Assembly (NCBI GenBank): GCA_951640195.1
Contig: OX621175.1
Span: 1 to 64,000 of the forward strand
From: Porpolomopsis calyptriformis
Taxonomy: Eukaryota > Basidiomycota > Agaricomycetes > Agaricales > Hygrophoraceae
Length of the DNA: 64,000 bases
Direction: 5' to 3'
Shown here piece after piece: positions 47,850-58,599 of this stretch (position 1 is its first letter; the number at the start of each line of letters is the position of its first letter). Both the position numbers and the translations under genes were made by a program. The notes beneath the pieces are model-generated. The model had not been told where the DNA came from. It searched no databases and saw only the letters and a program-made list of their open reading frames with translations.

Positions 47850-48854
47850 TTAATCGAGTTCATCGAGAATGTACTCCCGTCTATCGAACAAAAAAACATT
47901 AGACCATGCAAAGAGAAACTACATAAAAAGACTTACGCATAGGTCATAGCTCCATCGTCGTACTCACGCCCCATCATCTCATATGAATCCTCAAAGTCAC
48001 GGTCTTCCAACGCGCGTGCAGCGAACTCCTCCAAGTCCAATTCGCGAGTCGCAAAACTGGCCGGAAGAGCCATACCCACTACCTTCCCATGAGATGGGAC
48101 ACCGTTCTTGATGTCATTCTTGGCTTGGCCCTTGACAAGCTTGGTTGCGCCTGGGCCCCTAGATACGCCCTTGGTGAGGGCGCCAAATATACTTTGGAGG
48201 CCGAATTGACGAGCTTCCAACTCGCGTGCAGACAACTCCTCCAAGTCCAAATCACGAGTCGCAAAACTGGCCGGAAGAGCCATACCCACTACCTTCCCAT
48301 GAGATGGGCCACCATTCTTGATGTCATTCTTGGCTTGGCCCTTGACAAGCTTGGTTGCGCCTGGACCCCTGGACACACCCTTGGTGAGGGCGCCGAATAT
48401 ACTTTGAAGACCGAATTGACGAGCTTCCAACTCGCGTGCAACCAACTCCTCCAAGTCCAAGTCACGAGTTGCAAAACTGGCCGGAAGGGCCATACCCACG
48501 ACCTTCCCATGAGATGGGCCACCGTGCTTGATGTCATTTTTGGCTTGGCCCTTGACAAGTTTGGTGGCGCCTGGGCCCCTGGACACACCCTTGGTGAGGG
48601 CGCCGAATATACCTTGGAGGCCGAATTGGCGGGCTTCCAACTCGCGTGCAGCAAGATCCTGCGATCCTGCCTCGCGCGCGGTGACGGGCATCATTGCTTG
48701 TCTGTCATAAGGAGTCGATTCACTAAGAGACTAGACTTGAGACATTATCTTTCCGAGGTAGTAAAAGGAAGGCTCACATGACTGGGGCGGCAAACGTAGA
48801 AACGGCGCCGAGAGTGGCGGTAGCGACGAGGACGACTGGCAAAGTTTGGACCAT
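47850..48854 (-). CDS. Secreted protein with three 70-residue repeats
   Basis: Exons 48854-48778, 48701-47937 and 47880-47850 join in phase to about 290 residues. It opens with a signal peptide (MVQTLPVVLVATATLGAVST-FAAP). After QAMMPVTAREAGSQDLAAR come three tandem repeats of 70 residues, each ELEARQFGLQSIFGALTKGV, SRGPGATKLVKGQAKNDIKN, GGPSHGKVVGMALPASFATR and DLDLEELVAR with very few changes. The tail is acidic (ALEDRDFEDSYEMMGREYDD) and the last small exon ends YILDELD. A stop codon at 47933-47935 would apply if the final intron were retained. There is no Cys in the repeats and no Lys-Arg Kex2 site, but single-Arg boundaries (LEAR, FATR, LVAR) recur. It could be a structural repeat protein or a peptide precursor; I know of no named family. 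Confidence 0.75.
48014..48643 (-). repeat. Three tandem 210-base coding repeats
   Basis: There are three head-to-tail units of 210 bases, each coding for 70 residues, with high identity at the DNA level including silent positions. The last unit has a single variant at GVPSH and ends ELDLEEFAAR. Confidence 0.9.
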
Positions 48855-49654
48855 CGTGAATAGTGGTTGGGGAAGAGGGATCGTTGATCGTTAGTCTGGT
48901 CGTGAAAATTGGGGGGTCGAGCGGGGATGTTTTGGTGTGGGCGAAGGATGGATTCTACAGTGACCAGCACCGAAGACTGTAAAGGCGTAATGGGGGTGAG
49001 CGCAGCTGAAAATTTGCATGTCACAGCTCAGGCTTATTTATTGCATCGGGACAATTTATTGAGCATAACCTGGATTACTTTCATCTAGATTAACCTTTGA
49101 GCGACTTACGAATCGTTGAGAACCTACCTGATGATAATACACACGGTAGCATGGGTTCCATCTCTTGTACCTGGGCAGTTGCTACAATGCGATACAGTTT
49201 TCCGATCGATACGTGCCAACGGCCAACAATGCCCTGATGAATTTCCCAGGTCCGCAGGTGTTGCTTTATGGGCTCGGTAAAACGGCAGTAAGGCTTCTGG
49301 CAGCAGCTGCGCGATCGAAAGCCGTTGAGCGGTAGTTTCGCGACCGACGGATATCATCTCTTCGCAGCAATCGTGTGAAATGGGAGTTTTCAATTCCCGA
49401 GAGTTTCCATCACACATTCCAACACCAAGTTCACACCTCCAAAGCGTCGTCGTCTTCGCACGTCTGCTCCAAAGGGCAACCGTGAGAGGTCTTCTTGTTC
49501 ATGAAGACGTTTGTAGGGATTTTTTGTTGCAATATTTTAGCGTATTACACAACTAGTTTCTTGTCCTCTCGTTCAAACTAACACAAATGACATGTATTCC
49601 TATTTCTCTACGCGGTTGGACTGTACTAAATTGTTATTTATGCAGGCAAAGAAA
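48855..49654. other. Intergenic, no gene seen
   Basis: 800 bases upstream of the repeat-protein gene and downstream of NTF2-like copy 3. Frames here are short and not conserved-looking. A minus-strand 97-codon frame (49124-49417) has no recognisable feature. Confidence 0.5.
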
Positions 49655-50262
49655 ATCAGGCATTGATCGGGACTGGGCTGTCGGTGAAGACCTGGTTCAA
49701 GACAGACACCCTCCTGGCATCAAAGTAAATCCTCCATTCAGGATTGTCCGGAAGTTGCAAGGTATCATCCTGTATGATCCTTGAAAGAGAAAGACTTATG
49801 ACGAGTGCACGCTTATCACCGATGGAGGAACTTACGTGATGTTGAGAGCTGAAGTGACTCTGTGCTTGAAGTGCTCGCCATAGACGGCCCTGGTCTCGAC
49901 GACGAGATCGTCAAAAAAGACGCTCACCAGACCAGACTACCCAAAGTTCACGGTGAGATCACGATGAATATTTAAGATATGCATACCTGTTTCGGCTTGT
50001 CCTTATTATCAGGAACCTCGATAGAGGCATCAAAGTTGACTGCCGCCGACACCTGGTTCAAAGCGCTCTGAGACTGGAGCTGCGTCTTGTAGTCATCGCG
50101 AGACACCGGGGACCCATTCGCTGTGATATCGACATCTTGGGACAAGAAACCGTCAAATGCCTTGTCAAAGGCATCTTGGGTGGATGCCTGGAGGATTGCG
50201 CTCAGTCCGTCCTCGGTCCATTTGGTGAGAGTTCGGGCAAGGTAACTGGTGGTGGTGGCCAT
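49655..50262 (-). CDS. Small NTF2-like-looking protein, family copy 3
   Basis: ATG 50262 (MATTTSYLARTLTKWTEDGL). Exon 1 ends NKDKPKQ at a good donor (GTATGC). Exon 2 gives SGLVSVFFDDLVVETRAVYG and FKHRVTSALNIT. Exon 3 gives DDTLQLPDNPEWRIYFDARR and LNQVFTDSPVPINA-stop at 49655. All splice sites and frames are clean, so this copy looks functional. It is very similar to copy 2, including the downstream exon and promoter. A 68-base foldback sequence lies 310 bases upstream. Confidence 0.75.
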
Positions 50263-50572
50263 GATGTTCTGTTTGAGTAAGAGGTGGTTGAAGTGGAGAG
50301 TGGGTTAAGCTAAAGGTCAGTAGTTATCGACCGTAAGGATTTTATATCCCTCTCGAGTCCCTTCAGCCTCCAGCAGTTTGATAATTCCATGAACCGAATA
50401 TGTCGGGAGGTAAGTTGTCGTGTGCGACCGGAATTATGGAAGTACTGTGTAGCTCAGTCAGTTGGACGTTAAGAAACCAAAGCGGTGATCGAATGACTTT
50501 GGTTGAGAAGCACGCCTCAGGCGTTATTGGATTTCCGTGATAATCTCACCGGAAATCAGATATCTCCTTGTT
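50263..50572. promoter_or_regulatory. Promoter of NTF2-like copy 3 with family motifs
   Basis: Minus-strand order: CCGGTCGCACACGACAAC (about 50413-50430), GGAATTATC near 50382-50390, CTCGAGAGGGATATAAA near 50340-50356. The spacing matches copy 2 closely. Confidence 0.6.
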
Positions 50573-50640
50573 AATTTGCAGCCCGAATATATTGTATTCT
50601 GATAACGGTATCCGAATACGATATATTCGGGCTGCAAATT
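50573..50640. repeat. 68-base foldback (inverted repeat)
   Basis: Arms 50573-50599 and 50614-50640 are 27 bases each with one mismatch (AATTTGCAGCCCGAATATAT and on). The 14-base centre is itself nearly palindromic (GATAACGGTATC). No target duplication is obvious. It could be a tiny foldback/MITE-type insertion upstream of NTF2-like copy 3. Confidence 0.8.
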
Positions 50641-50875
50641 AGAGTGTTCTCGTTCCCACCCTGTCAGTTACAACAGAGACGTCGAACCGGCCAAGCTCAT
50701 AAGTAAGCCAGGAAAAAACTCGTTCGCCTAGCTCTCTGTCGTCCTTACTTTGCCGCTCGATTCAATTGGTAACTGATCGAGAGCCTTTCGTTGCGCCAAC
50801 AGGGGAGAAACAGAATATTGAAGATACTTCATGTCTTTGACATCTTTGGTATCGACAAGCTGGCTTTGAACGAAC

Positions 50876-51304
50876 TTAGTCACGTCCCCATAGGTCGCAC
50901 GTCGATGCGCAATGCTTCCCGAAAATGTTGCTTGATTGAAGGTCTCGAGAGGTTACGTTCACAGGTCCAGTCAGAGATCGGGGGCCTGCTGTAGTTTCGA
51001 TCGGGTTGTCATCACTTCCAAAACATTGATTCAACCCGTCTGTCTCCAGTGCGGTCGTAAACTCGTGCGGTGTGGGGGAGGTGTTACTCTTTTGATGACG
51101 ATCATAGAATGCTTTGATGTGGTCAGGTATCGCTTGGTTATCTTGTACTAATTGCTTGAGCAGACTTGCGATAAAGTTCACGGTAGTTTGTAGTTCCTGA
51201 TAATCACAATAGATGCAAGCAACATTGTCATCCGTGAAGGAGCTTTGGAGGTGGTTTAGGAGTATCATCGTAAACCATCTCCAGAGCTCCTTCACAGATA
51301 ACAA
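50876..51304 (-). pseudogene. Fragment of an ankyrin-type NACHT NLR
   Basis: The minus-strand frame reads NHLQSSFTDDNVACIYCDYQ, ELQTTVNFIASLLKQLVQDN and AIPDHIKAFYDRHQKSNTSP. This is the region just after the Walker A loop in the NACHT proteins that in mushrooms usually carry ankyrin repeats. The Walker A loop itself is missing (the preceding sequence reads KELWRWFTMILL), and after TALETDGLNQCF the homology ends. It is a different NLR class from the NWD genes around it. No ankyrin repeats follow. Confidence 0.55.
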
Positions 51305-51829
51305 ATACCAGCCTTAACCAATGAGCTATTCAGACAACGGACCATTCAGACAATAATGTTACGGAAGGATAGCGAGATCCAAGCACCGATGCAGGTAATC
51401 CTTGCGATTTCCACTAGTCAGTTCTGAAATGCTTCAAGTTCGAGCAGCCAATTTCTTGCACCCTTTCCGTCTATCTGAAGGAAATCACGCCTTCAAGTTG
51501 AGCTTAGATGGCGACTGTGTGATATCGCAAAAGTCTTGATTCATCATAATACATTTCTTAGAGCGGTTTTGTGACAAACTCACATAGATCAAACGCAGAG
51601 GGAGGTGGTAGTTAACTAACCGAATTGGCGTCGAACGTAGAAGTGGTGATGGATGCGCTCGTGCCGCTGTGTGATTCAGGACGATCGCCTTGGTTGTGCA
51701 AGACGTGGAAGCAAATCATGACTGACATTTGTGCATGTGTTGCTCTGGTGTGATGACTTTATTTAGCTGGTCAAATCGTATTGGACTACATTGCGTAACA
51801 GAGATGGGTACTCGGAATTGACACTTGGC
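51305..51829. other. Intergenic, no gene seen
   Basis: 525 bases with no supported gene or repeat. Confidence 0.5.
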
Positions 51830-52445
51830 CTACATAGTGTTGATGGTCTTCTGGGTTGCGGAGGGGTTAACTACGAAATAGTCCACGCATATCCTAATGT
51901 CGGTAGGCCAATTTACACGAAAACGAACCGAAACTACATTGTTAAACACAGCAACGTTGAACATTTGGAAATAAGCAGAGCCGATGAACGTTCCGGCCTG
52001 GTCTCCCCCGGGGCGACATTCGGACGTCGAGGCAAACGCTGTCGTGGCACTGGTGATGTCGAAGCCATCTATAGTAGCGCTATGGACGAAGTCTCCGTGG
52101 CCATTCCCCCAATCGAAACGGAACGCGATAGAATCCGCCGAGAGTCTCATCGAAGGATCTACTGAGACCCTTCCTGATTTGAAGACTGGTATTCCAGCAG
52201 AGATTATCGCATCCTGGGCACTGAGAGGGAGAGCCCTGAAATGTTGGTCAGGTATGGAATCGTCGGCTGCGAAATGAGCATGCGCGAATGGAGGATTAGA
52301 GATAATACTCACCCCTACTGATATTCGTTCTAAAGACGTATTCAGAACGTGAACCGTCGACAAACTGAGCATCAGCAAGTTGGGTGATGCCGGGGATTAT
52401 GATAACAAAGAACAGAAAAGATTGGATGCAGGAGAGGTAACGCAT
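51830..52445 (-). CDS. Small secreted protein, paralogue 1
   Basis: Exons 52445-52313 and 52266-51830 join in phase to 189 residues. The signal peptide is MRYLSCIQSFLFFVIIIPG with cleavage probably after ADA. The mature part has SEYVFRTNISRADDSIPDQH, then a conserved block FRFDWGNGHGDFVHSATIDG, FASTSECRPGGDQAGTFIGS, FNVVSVRFRVNW-like strands and DIRICVDYFVVNPS. Two Cys (SEC, RIC) could form one disulphide. The beta-rich pattern suggests a small sandwich fold. I do not recognise a named family. Its near twin is at 55664, in the same position relative to a degenerate NWD gene. Confidence 0.7.
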
Positions 52446-52889
52446 GGTGAAGTTTCCTCAGAGGGGGTTGTATGAAAAGCACTTTCTCCGGTGCCTTTTA
52501 AGCACGAGCAGGGCGCCTAGACCCGCATTACATTGCAACTGTTTGTGCTTTAGAACCGGTAGTGGTGTTCTAAGTAGAAAAATGGGTGGGATAAGAAGTT
52601 GAGCAATGGTCAGAGATGATTAGCAGGTGAAAGACATACAATTTCTATCAGAACTTTCGGTTCATGTCCTCTCGGGTGAACCGCACACATCCGATCATGT
52701 TGTTTTCTTCAAAAAATCGTTTTTGATGCACAAGTGGATAGATTCAGCGTGTGATGTAAACGCTGTAGTAGTACCTGTTGACATACTGCAGTAAGGAGTG
52801 AGCAACAGTACTATGCAAGGATAAACGAAAGTCTCACTCAGCGTCGGTTGAAAACGAAGTAAATGGTTACATAATACGATACTCACCGC
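52446..52889. other. Divergent intergenic region, duplicated
   Basis: This region is similar to 56281-56770. Shared stretches include TGGATAGATTCAGCGTG and CTGTTGACATACT. It forms part of a tandem duplication that includes the secreted protein and an NWD gene. Confidence 0.6.
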
Positions 52890-52896
52890 TTGCTTC

Positions 52897-55430
52897 CCTT
52901 GCTCCATCTATTCACGTCGGTGAAAGCAAAGTTTGGGAAAAAAGAGCGATTGAAGCAGGCTAGTGCTCTCCAAACAACTCTCCAAACAGCCAAAGAAGCC
53001 TCGGGAGGCGCCGCAGTGTTTTGGCTGAAAATAGGCATAGGTGTGCTTCTCGTTATCAAGGTAAATCGCGTATATTTACACCTTCTGAGGGACAATTTGT
53101 TCGGTAGCAACTGACTGAGTAAATCGTCTGTTCAGATACTCTCTGTTTGTGTAGTGATTGATATGGAACGGTGCGGGGCTTTGTGTGCAGGTAGAGACAT
53201 GCTTACAATCGATCCTTGATGTGGGTTGATTTCTCGTGGGATCAGCCGCTCTCAGGATGGAGGAAGTTGCCGCCAAGATGCTTCCAAGACTGAGGAAGTT
53301 GCCGCCAAGACTGAGGAAGATGCTGCCAAGACAAAGGAACACACGGTTAGAACGGAGGAATATGCCGCCAGGACGCCCTCGGGACTGAAGAACATGCGGG
53401 AACATACCCTCAGGACTCATGCAACTACAACAGGCGAATTTCAGGTATGCGCTGGTCATTATTTGTCTTGACTTCGCTCCTACCTCTTGCTTTCTAGAAA
53501 ATGAGCGCTAGATTAGACATCAAAGGTAATTATTGGCAGTTATCGATATATGATGATACAAGCATTCTAGATCGCCACCCTCCCTGCTATCTTTTCTCCG
53601 TCCAACTGCAAAGATTGAGCGCAATATCTGGAAGTGGGTGTCCTTGATGAGATTTTTCGCTGGATTGGTCTCAATTCGGTTCCGTCTTGGAGGGAGAGGC
53701 TAATGCCGTTACAATGAATACCTGGGGAAAACACAATGCTTATACCATCACAAGAGGTGTGTAAGACATTTGATATTCTTGGTGCGAGCTTCTTCTGACC
53801 AGCTCAGGATCTTCAGCCCTTTATTCTGAGCGGAAGTTGTTCGTGCCATGAAATCCAATCCCGACATAGGCTATACGACACCTCCATATCAACTCCAAGA
53901 GCTCATCTTAAAGTCTCTTCGGACACTCCAGGGCTCACTTTCCGTGTGTTGTTGTATTAGACGCACTCAACGAGTGCAAGGAGACTGGGACGGTCTCAGT
54001 CACCTTATTCTCACCCTCGCCATATCAATGAACTGTCCCCATTGAAATTCTTGGTGACAAGTAGGCCGGGAAGTCATATCACCTTCGTTAATTCACGCGA
54101 ATTAAACGAGGCCACGTTTTGCACAAGGTTGAATCAGGCGTCGTGCAGAGCAATATCGAAACTCGCTTCTATCCTATACATCCATGCGCTGACGCGGATG
54201 TCTTTTGGGATCAACTTCTATCAAATTCATTGAAGATCAAAACTATTGTGACCGTAAATATCGGCTTGCGCGTCTTCTGCGTAATGCAACGGATGACTTG
54301 TCAATTATATGCTCAAGTGTTGAACCATTCGTTTCCTAACATATCCTCGCATCTCTCTGACTAGCTAAGGGCGATTCTAGGTACCATCGTTCTCCGAGAT
54401 CCCCTCTCGTCACTTGCCCTCGAAAGATTGCTAGGAAGGCACCGCAGACAGTGCGAACGACACTGAAGCTTCTTTGTCCGGTTATCATGGTTCCTGATGA
54501 TGCCACGCAAAGGACTCGATCACTCCATCCATCGTTTTTCAACTTCATATCCAACCCAACTCGATGTCTGAATCCAAAATATGTCGTTGACCCTCAGACC
54601 CAACATTCGTTACTTGCGAGGGCCTGTGTCGACGCGATGAAGCCTCAAGCAAGATATCTGCGGAAATAGCGAGGTGAACTTCTTTCGAACGCCCATCATG
54701 GGTTGCATCCGACCTGACCCTCGGTATGCCTGTCTTCATTGTTCTTTGCACATAGAAAATGCGACGTTTTCTGACATTCTTGTCGACCTGTTGAACAAGC
54801 TACTGTACAGGGTTGAAACGCTCTGTCTGATGGGAGATGTTCAAAATGGTCTTTTTACATTAGATGCGGTGCAAACGGCGGTTGCTGTATTGTTTACCTG
54901 GCAACTCTTCTGGATTATCGGTAGCTCTTCGCTTCAAATATGCCATTCGGCGTTACTGTTTACTCCTCGATGACAAAGAAATATAGGCACATTCCCCATA
55001 TACCATGGATTGGACGAGACGTGGCATTCATGTACGTATATCGCGTCTGGCTCTTGCGATCACACCGTTCGACTATGGGGCGCAATCAGCGGTGCATATC
55101 TGAACACCCTCGAGGGACCCTCCTACTCGGTAAATTCAGCACAGATACGCGTATTGTGTCTGGGTCCAGCGACAAAACTCTTTGGCTGTGGGATGCGGTC
55201 AACGGTGCACATCTGAGCACTCTCAAGAGACATCTGGACTGTGTAGAGATCATCGCATTTTCACAGTCTGGATCCGAAGACCAAACCGTGCAGCTGTGGT
55301 ATGCAGTCAGCAATGTGCATCTGAACACCCTCCAAGGACATTCGGGCTGGACATAATCTATTGCATTTCCCCCAGAATGTCACCCGCATCGTATCGGGTA
55401 CTTTGACAGGGCGGTTTGGGGGTAACTTGA
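52897..55430 (+). pseudogene. Decayed NWD NLR, relic 2
   Basis: The N-terminal piece reads VKAKFGKKERLKQASALQTT. A heptad-repeat coiled coil at about 53260-53400 reads TEEVAAK, TEEDAAK, TKEHTVR, TEEYAAR. A damaged NACHT follows: the Walker A region reads WGKHNAYTI out of frame, with IGYTTPPYQLQELILKSLRT, LNECKETG in a shifted frame, and HPSFFNFISNPTRCLNPKYV. There is a linker with LLYRVETLCLMGDVQNGLFT and two to three WD40 units (about 55030-55370) with frame breaks. Order and content match the intact gene at 39596. Many indels and stop codons are present. Confidence 0.85.
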
Positions 55431-55663
55431 ATGACAATTTTGCTGGACGTTATGCAGTGAGCTGACATTGCTGTCCGGTGTCTCTGGGTTCTGTAGAGGA
55501 CTGAAAAATAGTTAGCCTTTGCTACTATCATCTCACCTTGTTATGTTAAGCTTTATATTTCCGTATTGAGTGCAAGGCAAGGATGTTACGTTCAGGGGTA
55601 AAAAGACGTTAGTATCAAATTACATTGCATAAGACAGGTTGGTACTCGGAATTGACACTCGGC

Positions 55664-56280
55664 CTACGTAGGGTTGTTGGTCTCCTGGAATAAGGAGGGG
55701 TTAACTACGAAGTAGTCCACACATATCCTAATGTCACTATCCCAATTTACACGAAAACGAACCGACACTACATTGTTAAACACAGCAACGTTGAACATTT
55801 GGAAATAAGCATCGCCGATGAACGTTCCGGCCTGATCTCCCCCGGGGCGACATTCGGACGTCGAGGCAAACACCGTCGTAGCACTGGTAATGTCGAAGTC
55901 ATCTACCCTGACATCATGGACGAAGTCTCCGTGGCCATTCCCCCAATCGAAACGAAACGCAGCAGAATCCGGCGAGAGTCTCTTCAAAGAATCTATTGAG
56001 ACCCTACCTGATTTGAAGATTGGTATTCTGGCAGAGATTATCGCATTTTGGGCACTGATAGGGAGAGCCCTAAACTGTTGTTCAGGTATGAAACTGCCGT
56101 CTGCGAAATGAGCATGCTGGAAATGAAGGATTAGAGATAATACTCACTCATCCTGCTATTCGTTCTAAAGACGTATTCAGAACGTGAATCGTCGACAAAC
56201 TGAGCATGGGCAAGCTCAGTGATGCCGAGGATCATGATAACAAAGAACCAGAAAGATTGAATGTAGGAGAAGTAACGCAT
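55664..56280 (-). CDS. Small secreted protein, paralogue 2
   Basis: ATG 56280 (MRYFSYIQSFWFFVIMILGI, signal peptide). A single intron near 56148-56102 joins FRTNSRM to NGSFIPEQQFRALPISAQNA in phase. The conserved core is as in paralogue 1: FRFDWGNGHGDFVHDVRVDD, FASTSECRPGGDQAGTFIGD, RFRVNWDSDIRICVDYFVVN, ending QETNNPT at 55664. The frame is intact. Differences from paralogue 1 are concentrated in the N-terminal mature part and the tail, while the central block is almost unchanged, which suggests selection to keep it. Confidence 0.7.
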
Positions 56281-56769
56281 GATGAAGTTGCCTCAGAGGG
56301 GGGAATTCTCTAAAAAAGCGTGTCTTTTAAGATGAGCGTGGCCCCAAGACCGAGCCCCACATTGCAACCGTTTGTGCTGGAAGAGGTTTAGCAAAGGTCG
56401 GAGATGATCAGCAGGTAAGGGACATACAATTTCCATCAGAATTTTTCGGTTCATATCCTCTCGTGTGGACCGCCCATAGATCCAATCATAATTGTCTGCG
56501 TCAAACAATTATTCTTGATGCACATGTGGATAGATTCAGCGTGCGGCATAAAAAAGCTGTATATATTAATGGTAGTACCTGTTGACATACTACAGTAGGG
56601 AGTGAGCAACAGTACGCAAGGATAAACGAAAGTCTTACTCCGCATCGTGGTTGAATTGAAAACGTAATAAATGGTTAGATAATGCTCAGGTGTGAGACCT
56701 GATCGATCACTCCCACTGTAATACTACCTTGCTCACATCAACCTACGTCTCCGCCGATACTCCACCTAG

Positions 56770-58440
56770 TGAAGGCAAAGTTTGGGAACAAAGAGCGGTT
56801 GGAAGCAGGCGTGTCCTAATGCCCTACAAATAACTCTTCAAATTGCCAACAAGGCCACTGCGGTGTTTGGACTGAACGTAGGCATGTTGGGTGCTATCAA
56901 GGTAAATCGTATATATTTACACCTTTCTAGGGACACTTTCCTCGATAACAATTGACGTCTGATTGATATGGAACAGTGGGGGGCTCGGTGTGCAGGTAGA
57001 GACTAGGCTTGCAATTAAATGTTGTTGTATAATTCCCCGCTACTCCAATGGGATCAGCGCTCACCCACTCCCAGGAACACGCTCTCAGGATGGGGGAACA
57101 TGCCGAGGAACTGACCATGCTGCCAAGACGGAGGTTCGTACAGTTAGGAATATGCCGCCAGGACTGAGGAACATGCCCCCAGAGCCGAGGAACGTGCCCT
57201 CAGGGCCCCAAAGACCATCATACAATTACAACAAGTGAATCTCAGATATAACTGGCCACACGACTTCACTCTTACCTCTTGCTTTTTAAAAAATGAACGC
57301 TAGATTAGACATCAAAGGTAATTATTGGCAGTTATCGATATACGACGAAAATGAGACAGGTAACCACCCCCCAGGCATGCCATCTTTCTCAGTTCAACTG
57401 TCAAGATCGAGCGCAATGTTTGATGAGATTTCTCGCTAGATTGGTGTTGGTAATTCACAATCTCTGTCCTGGAGAGAGGCCAATACCGTTACAATGAATG
57501 CCTATATCGTTTGGATCAATGGATCGGCTGGGACAAGGAAAACCACAATTGCTTATACAATCGCAGAGGTGTGTAAGACATTTGATGTTCTTGGTCCGAG
57601 CTTCTTCTGCTTGCGTGACGATGCGGATTGCAGCAACCCGAAGATGATCTTCACCTATCAGCTCAGGAACTTTGGCCCTTATTCCCAGCGGAAGTTACTC
57701 GTGCTATGGAATCCAATCCCGATGTAGGCTATACGACACCCCCACACCAACTCCAAGAGCTCATCATAAAGTCTCTTTGGACACTCCAGGGCTCGCGCTC
57801 TCCGTGCGTTGTTGTATTGGACACACTCATTTCATCCCATAGAGCCGAAAGAGCAATAACTGACCCCCAGGATTTACTTTATGATTGTGAGTGGTTTGCC
57901 TGGGAATTCTTCTGGATCTTCGGTAGTGATTCGCTTCAAATATATCATTCAGCGTTACTGTTGACCCCTCGAGAAACCTCGATGACAAAGAAATATGGGC
58001 AAGACCTGGACATTCCCGTGAGTATACACCACGGATTAGACGAGACGTGTATTCATGCATATCCATTCTCCTCAGGTGGGATACGTATCGTGGTGCACAT
58101 CTGAACACCCTCGAGGGACACTCCGACTCCGTAAATTCAGTGGCGCTCTCTACAGATGGCACGCGTATCATGCCTACGTCTGGTGACAAAACCCTTTGGC
58201 TGTGGGACACGTTCAACGGTGCACATTTAAACACTCTCAATCAAGAGACATTCAGAAAGGGTAGAGAACGTCGCATTTTCACTGGATGCTACACTTATCG
58301 CGTCTGGATCCAGAGACCAAACCGTGCAGCTGTGAGACGCGGTTAGCAGTGCACATTTGAATGCCCTCAGAGGACATTCCGGCTGGGTATAATCCATCGC
58401 ATTTTCCCCAGACGGCACCCGCATCTGCTTTGATAGGGTG
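56770..58440 (+). pseudogene. Decayed NWD NLR, relic 3
   Basis: The N-terminal piece (VKAKFGNKERL) is followed by heptads at about 57140-57215 (RTEEHAPRAEERALRA in one frame). The NACHT start is INGSAGTRKTTIAYTIAEVC, where the second Gly of Walker A is Arg, then SFFCLRDDADCSNPKMIF. A large internal deletion joins VVVLDTLIS directly to the pre-WD40 linker (EWFAWEFFWIFGSDSLQIYH). Only broken WD40 units remain (58080-58430). Together with the secreted-protein paralogue 2 it is the second copy of a tandem duplication. Confidence 0.85.
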
Positions 58441-58599
58441 GTTTGGTCAACCTGAATGACAATTTCGCTGGATTACTGCCCGGTGTCTCTGGGTTCTGTA
58501 GAGAAGTGAAAAATAGTTAGCCGTTGCTATTATCATTTCATCTTTTATGTTGAGACCACGGACTTTGTGTTTCGTGTTTCCGAGGAGTGCGAGGCATTG

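Noticed and set aside
48089..48781. 230-codon plus-strand repeat frame
   Set aside because: Mirror image of the minus-strand repeat protein, which has a signal peptide and clean introns.
47850..48854. Kex2-processed RiPP precursor (dikaritin type) for the repeat protein
   Set aside because: Repeats lack Lys-Arg sites and a short core with Tyr/Ile signature, and no adjacent UstY-like oxidase gene is seen.
31179..50262. Reading the three small family genes as transposon ORFs
   Set aside because: Each has its own promoter, two conserved introns and no TIR or target duplication at its borders.
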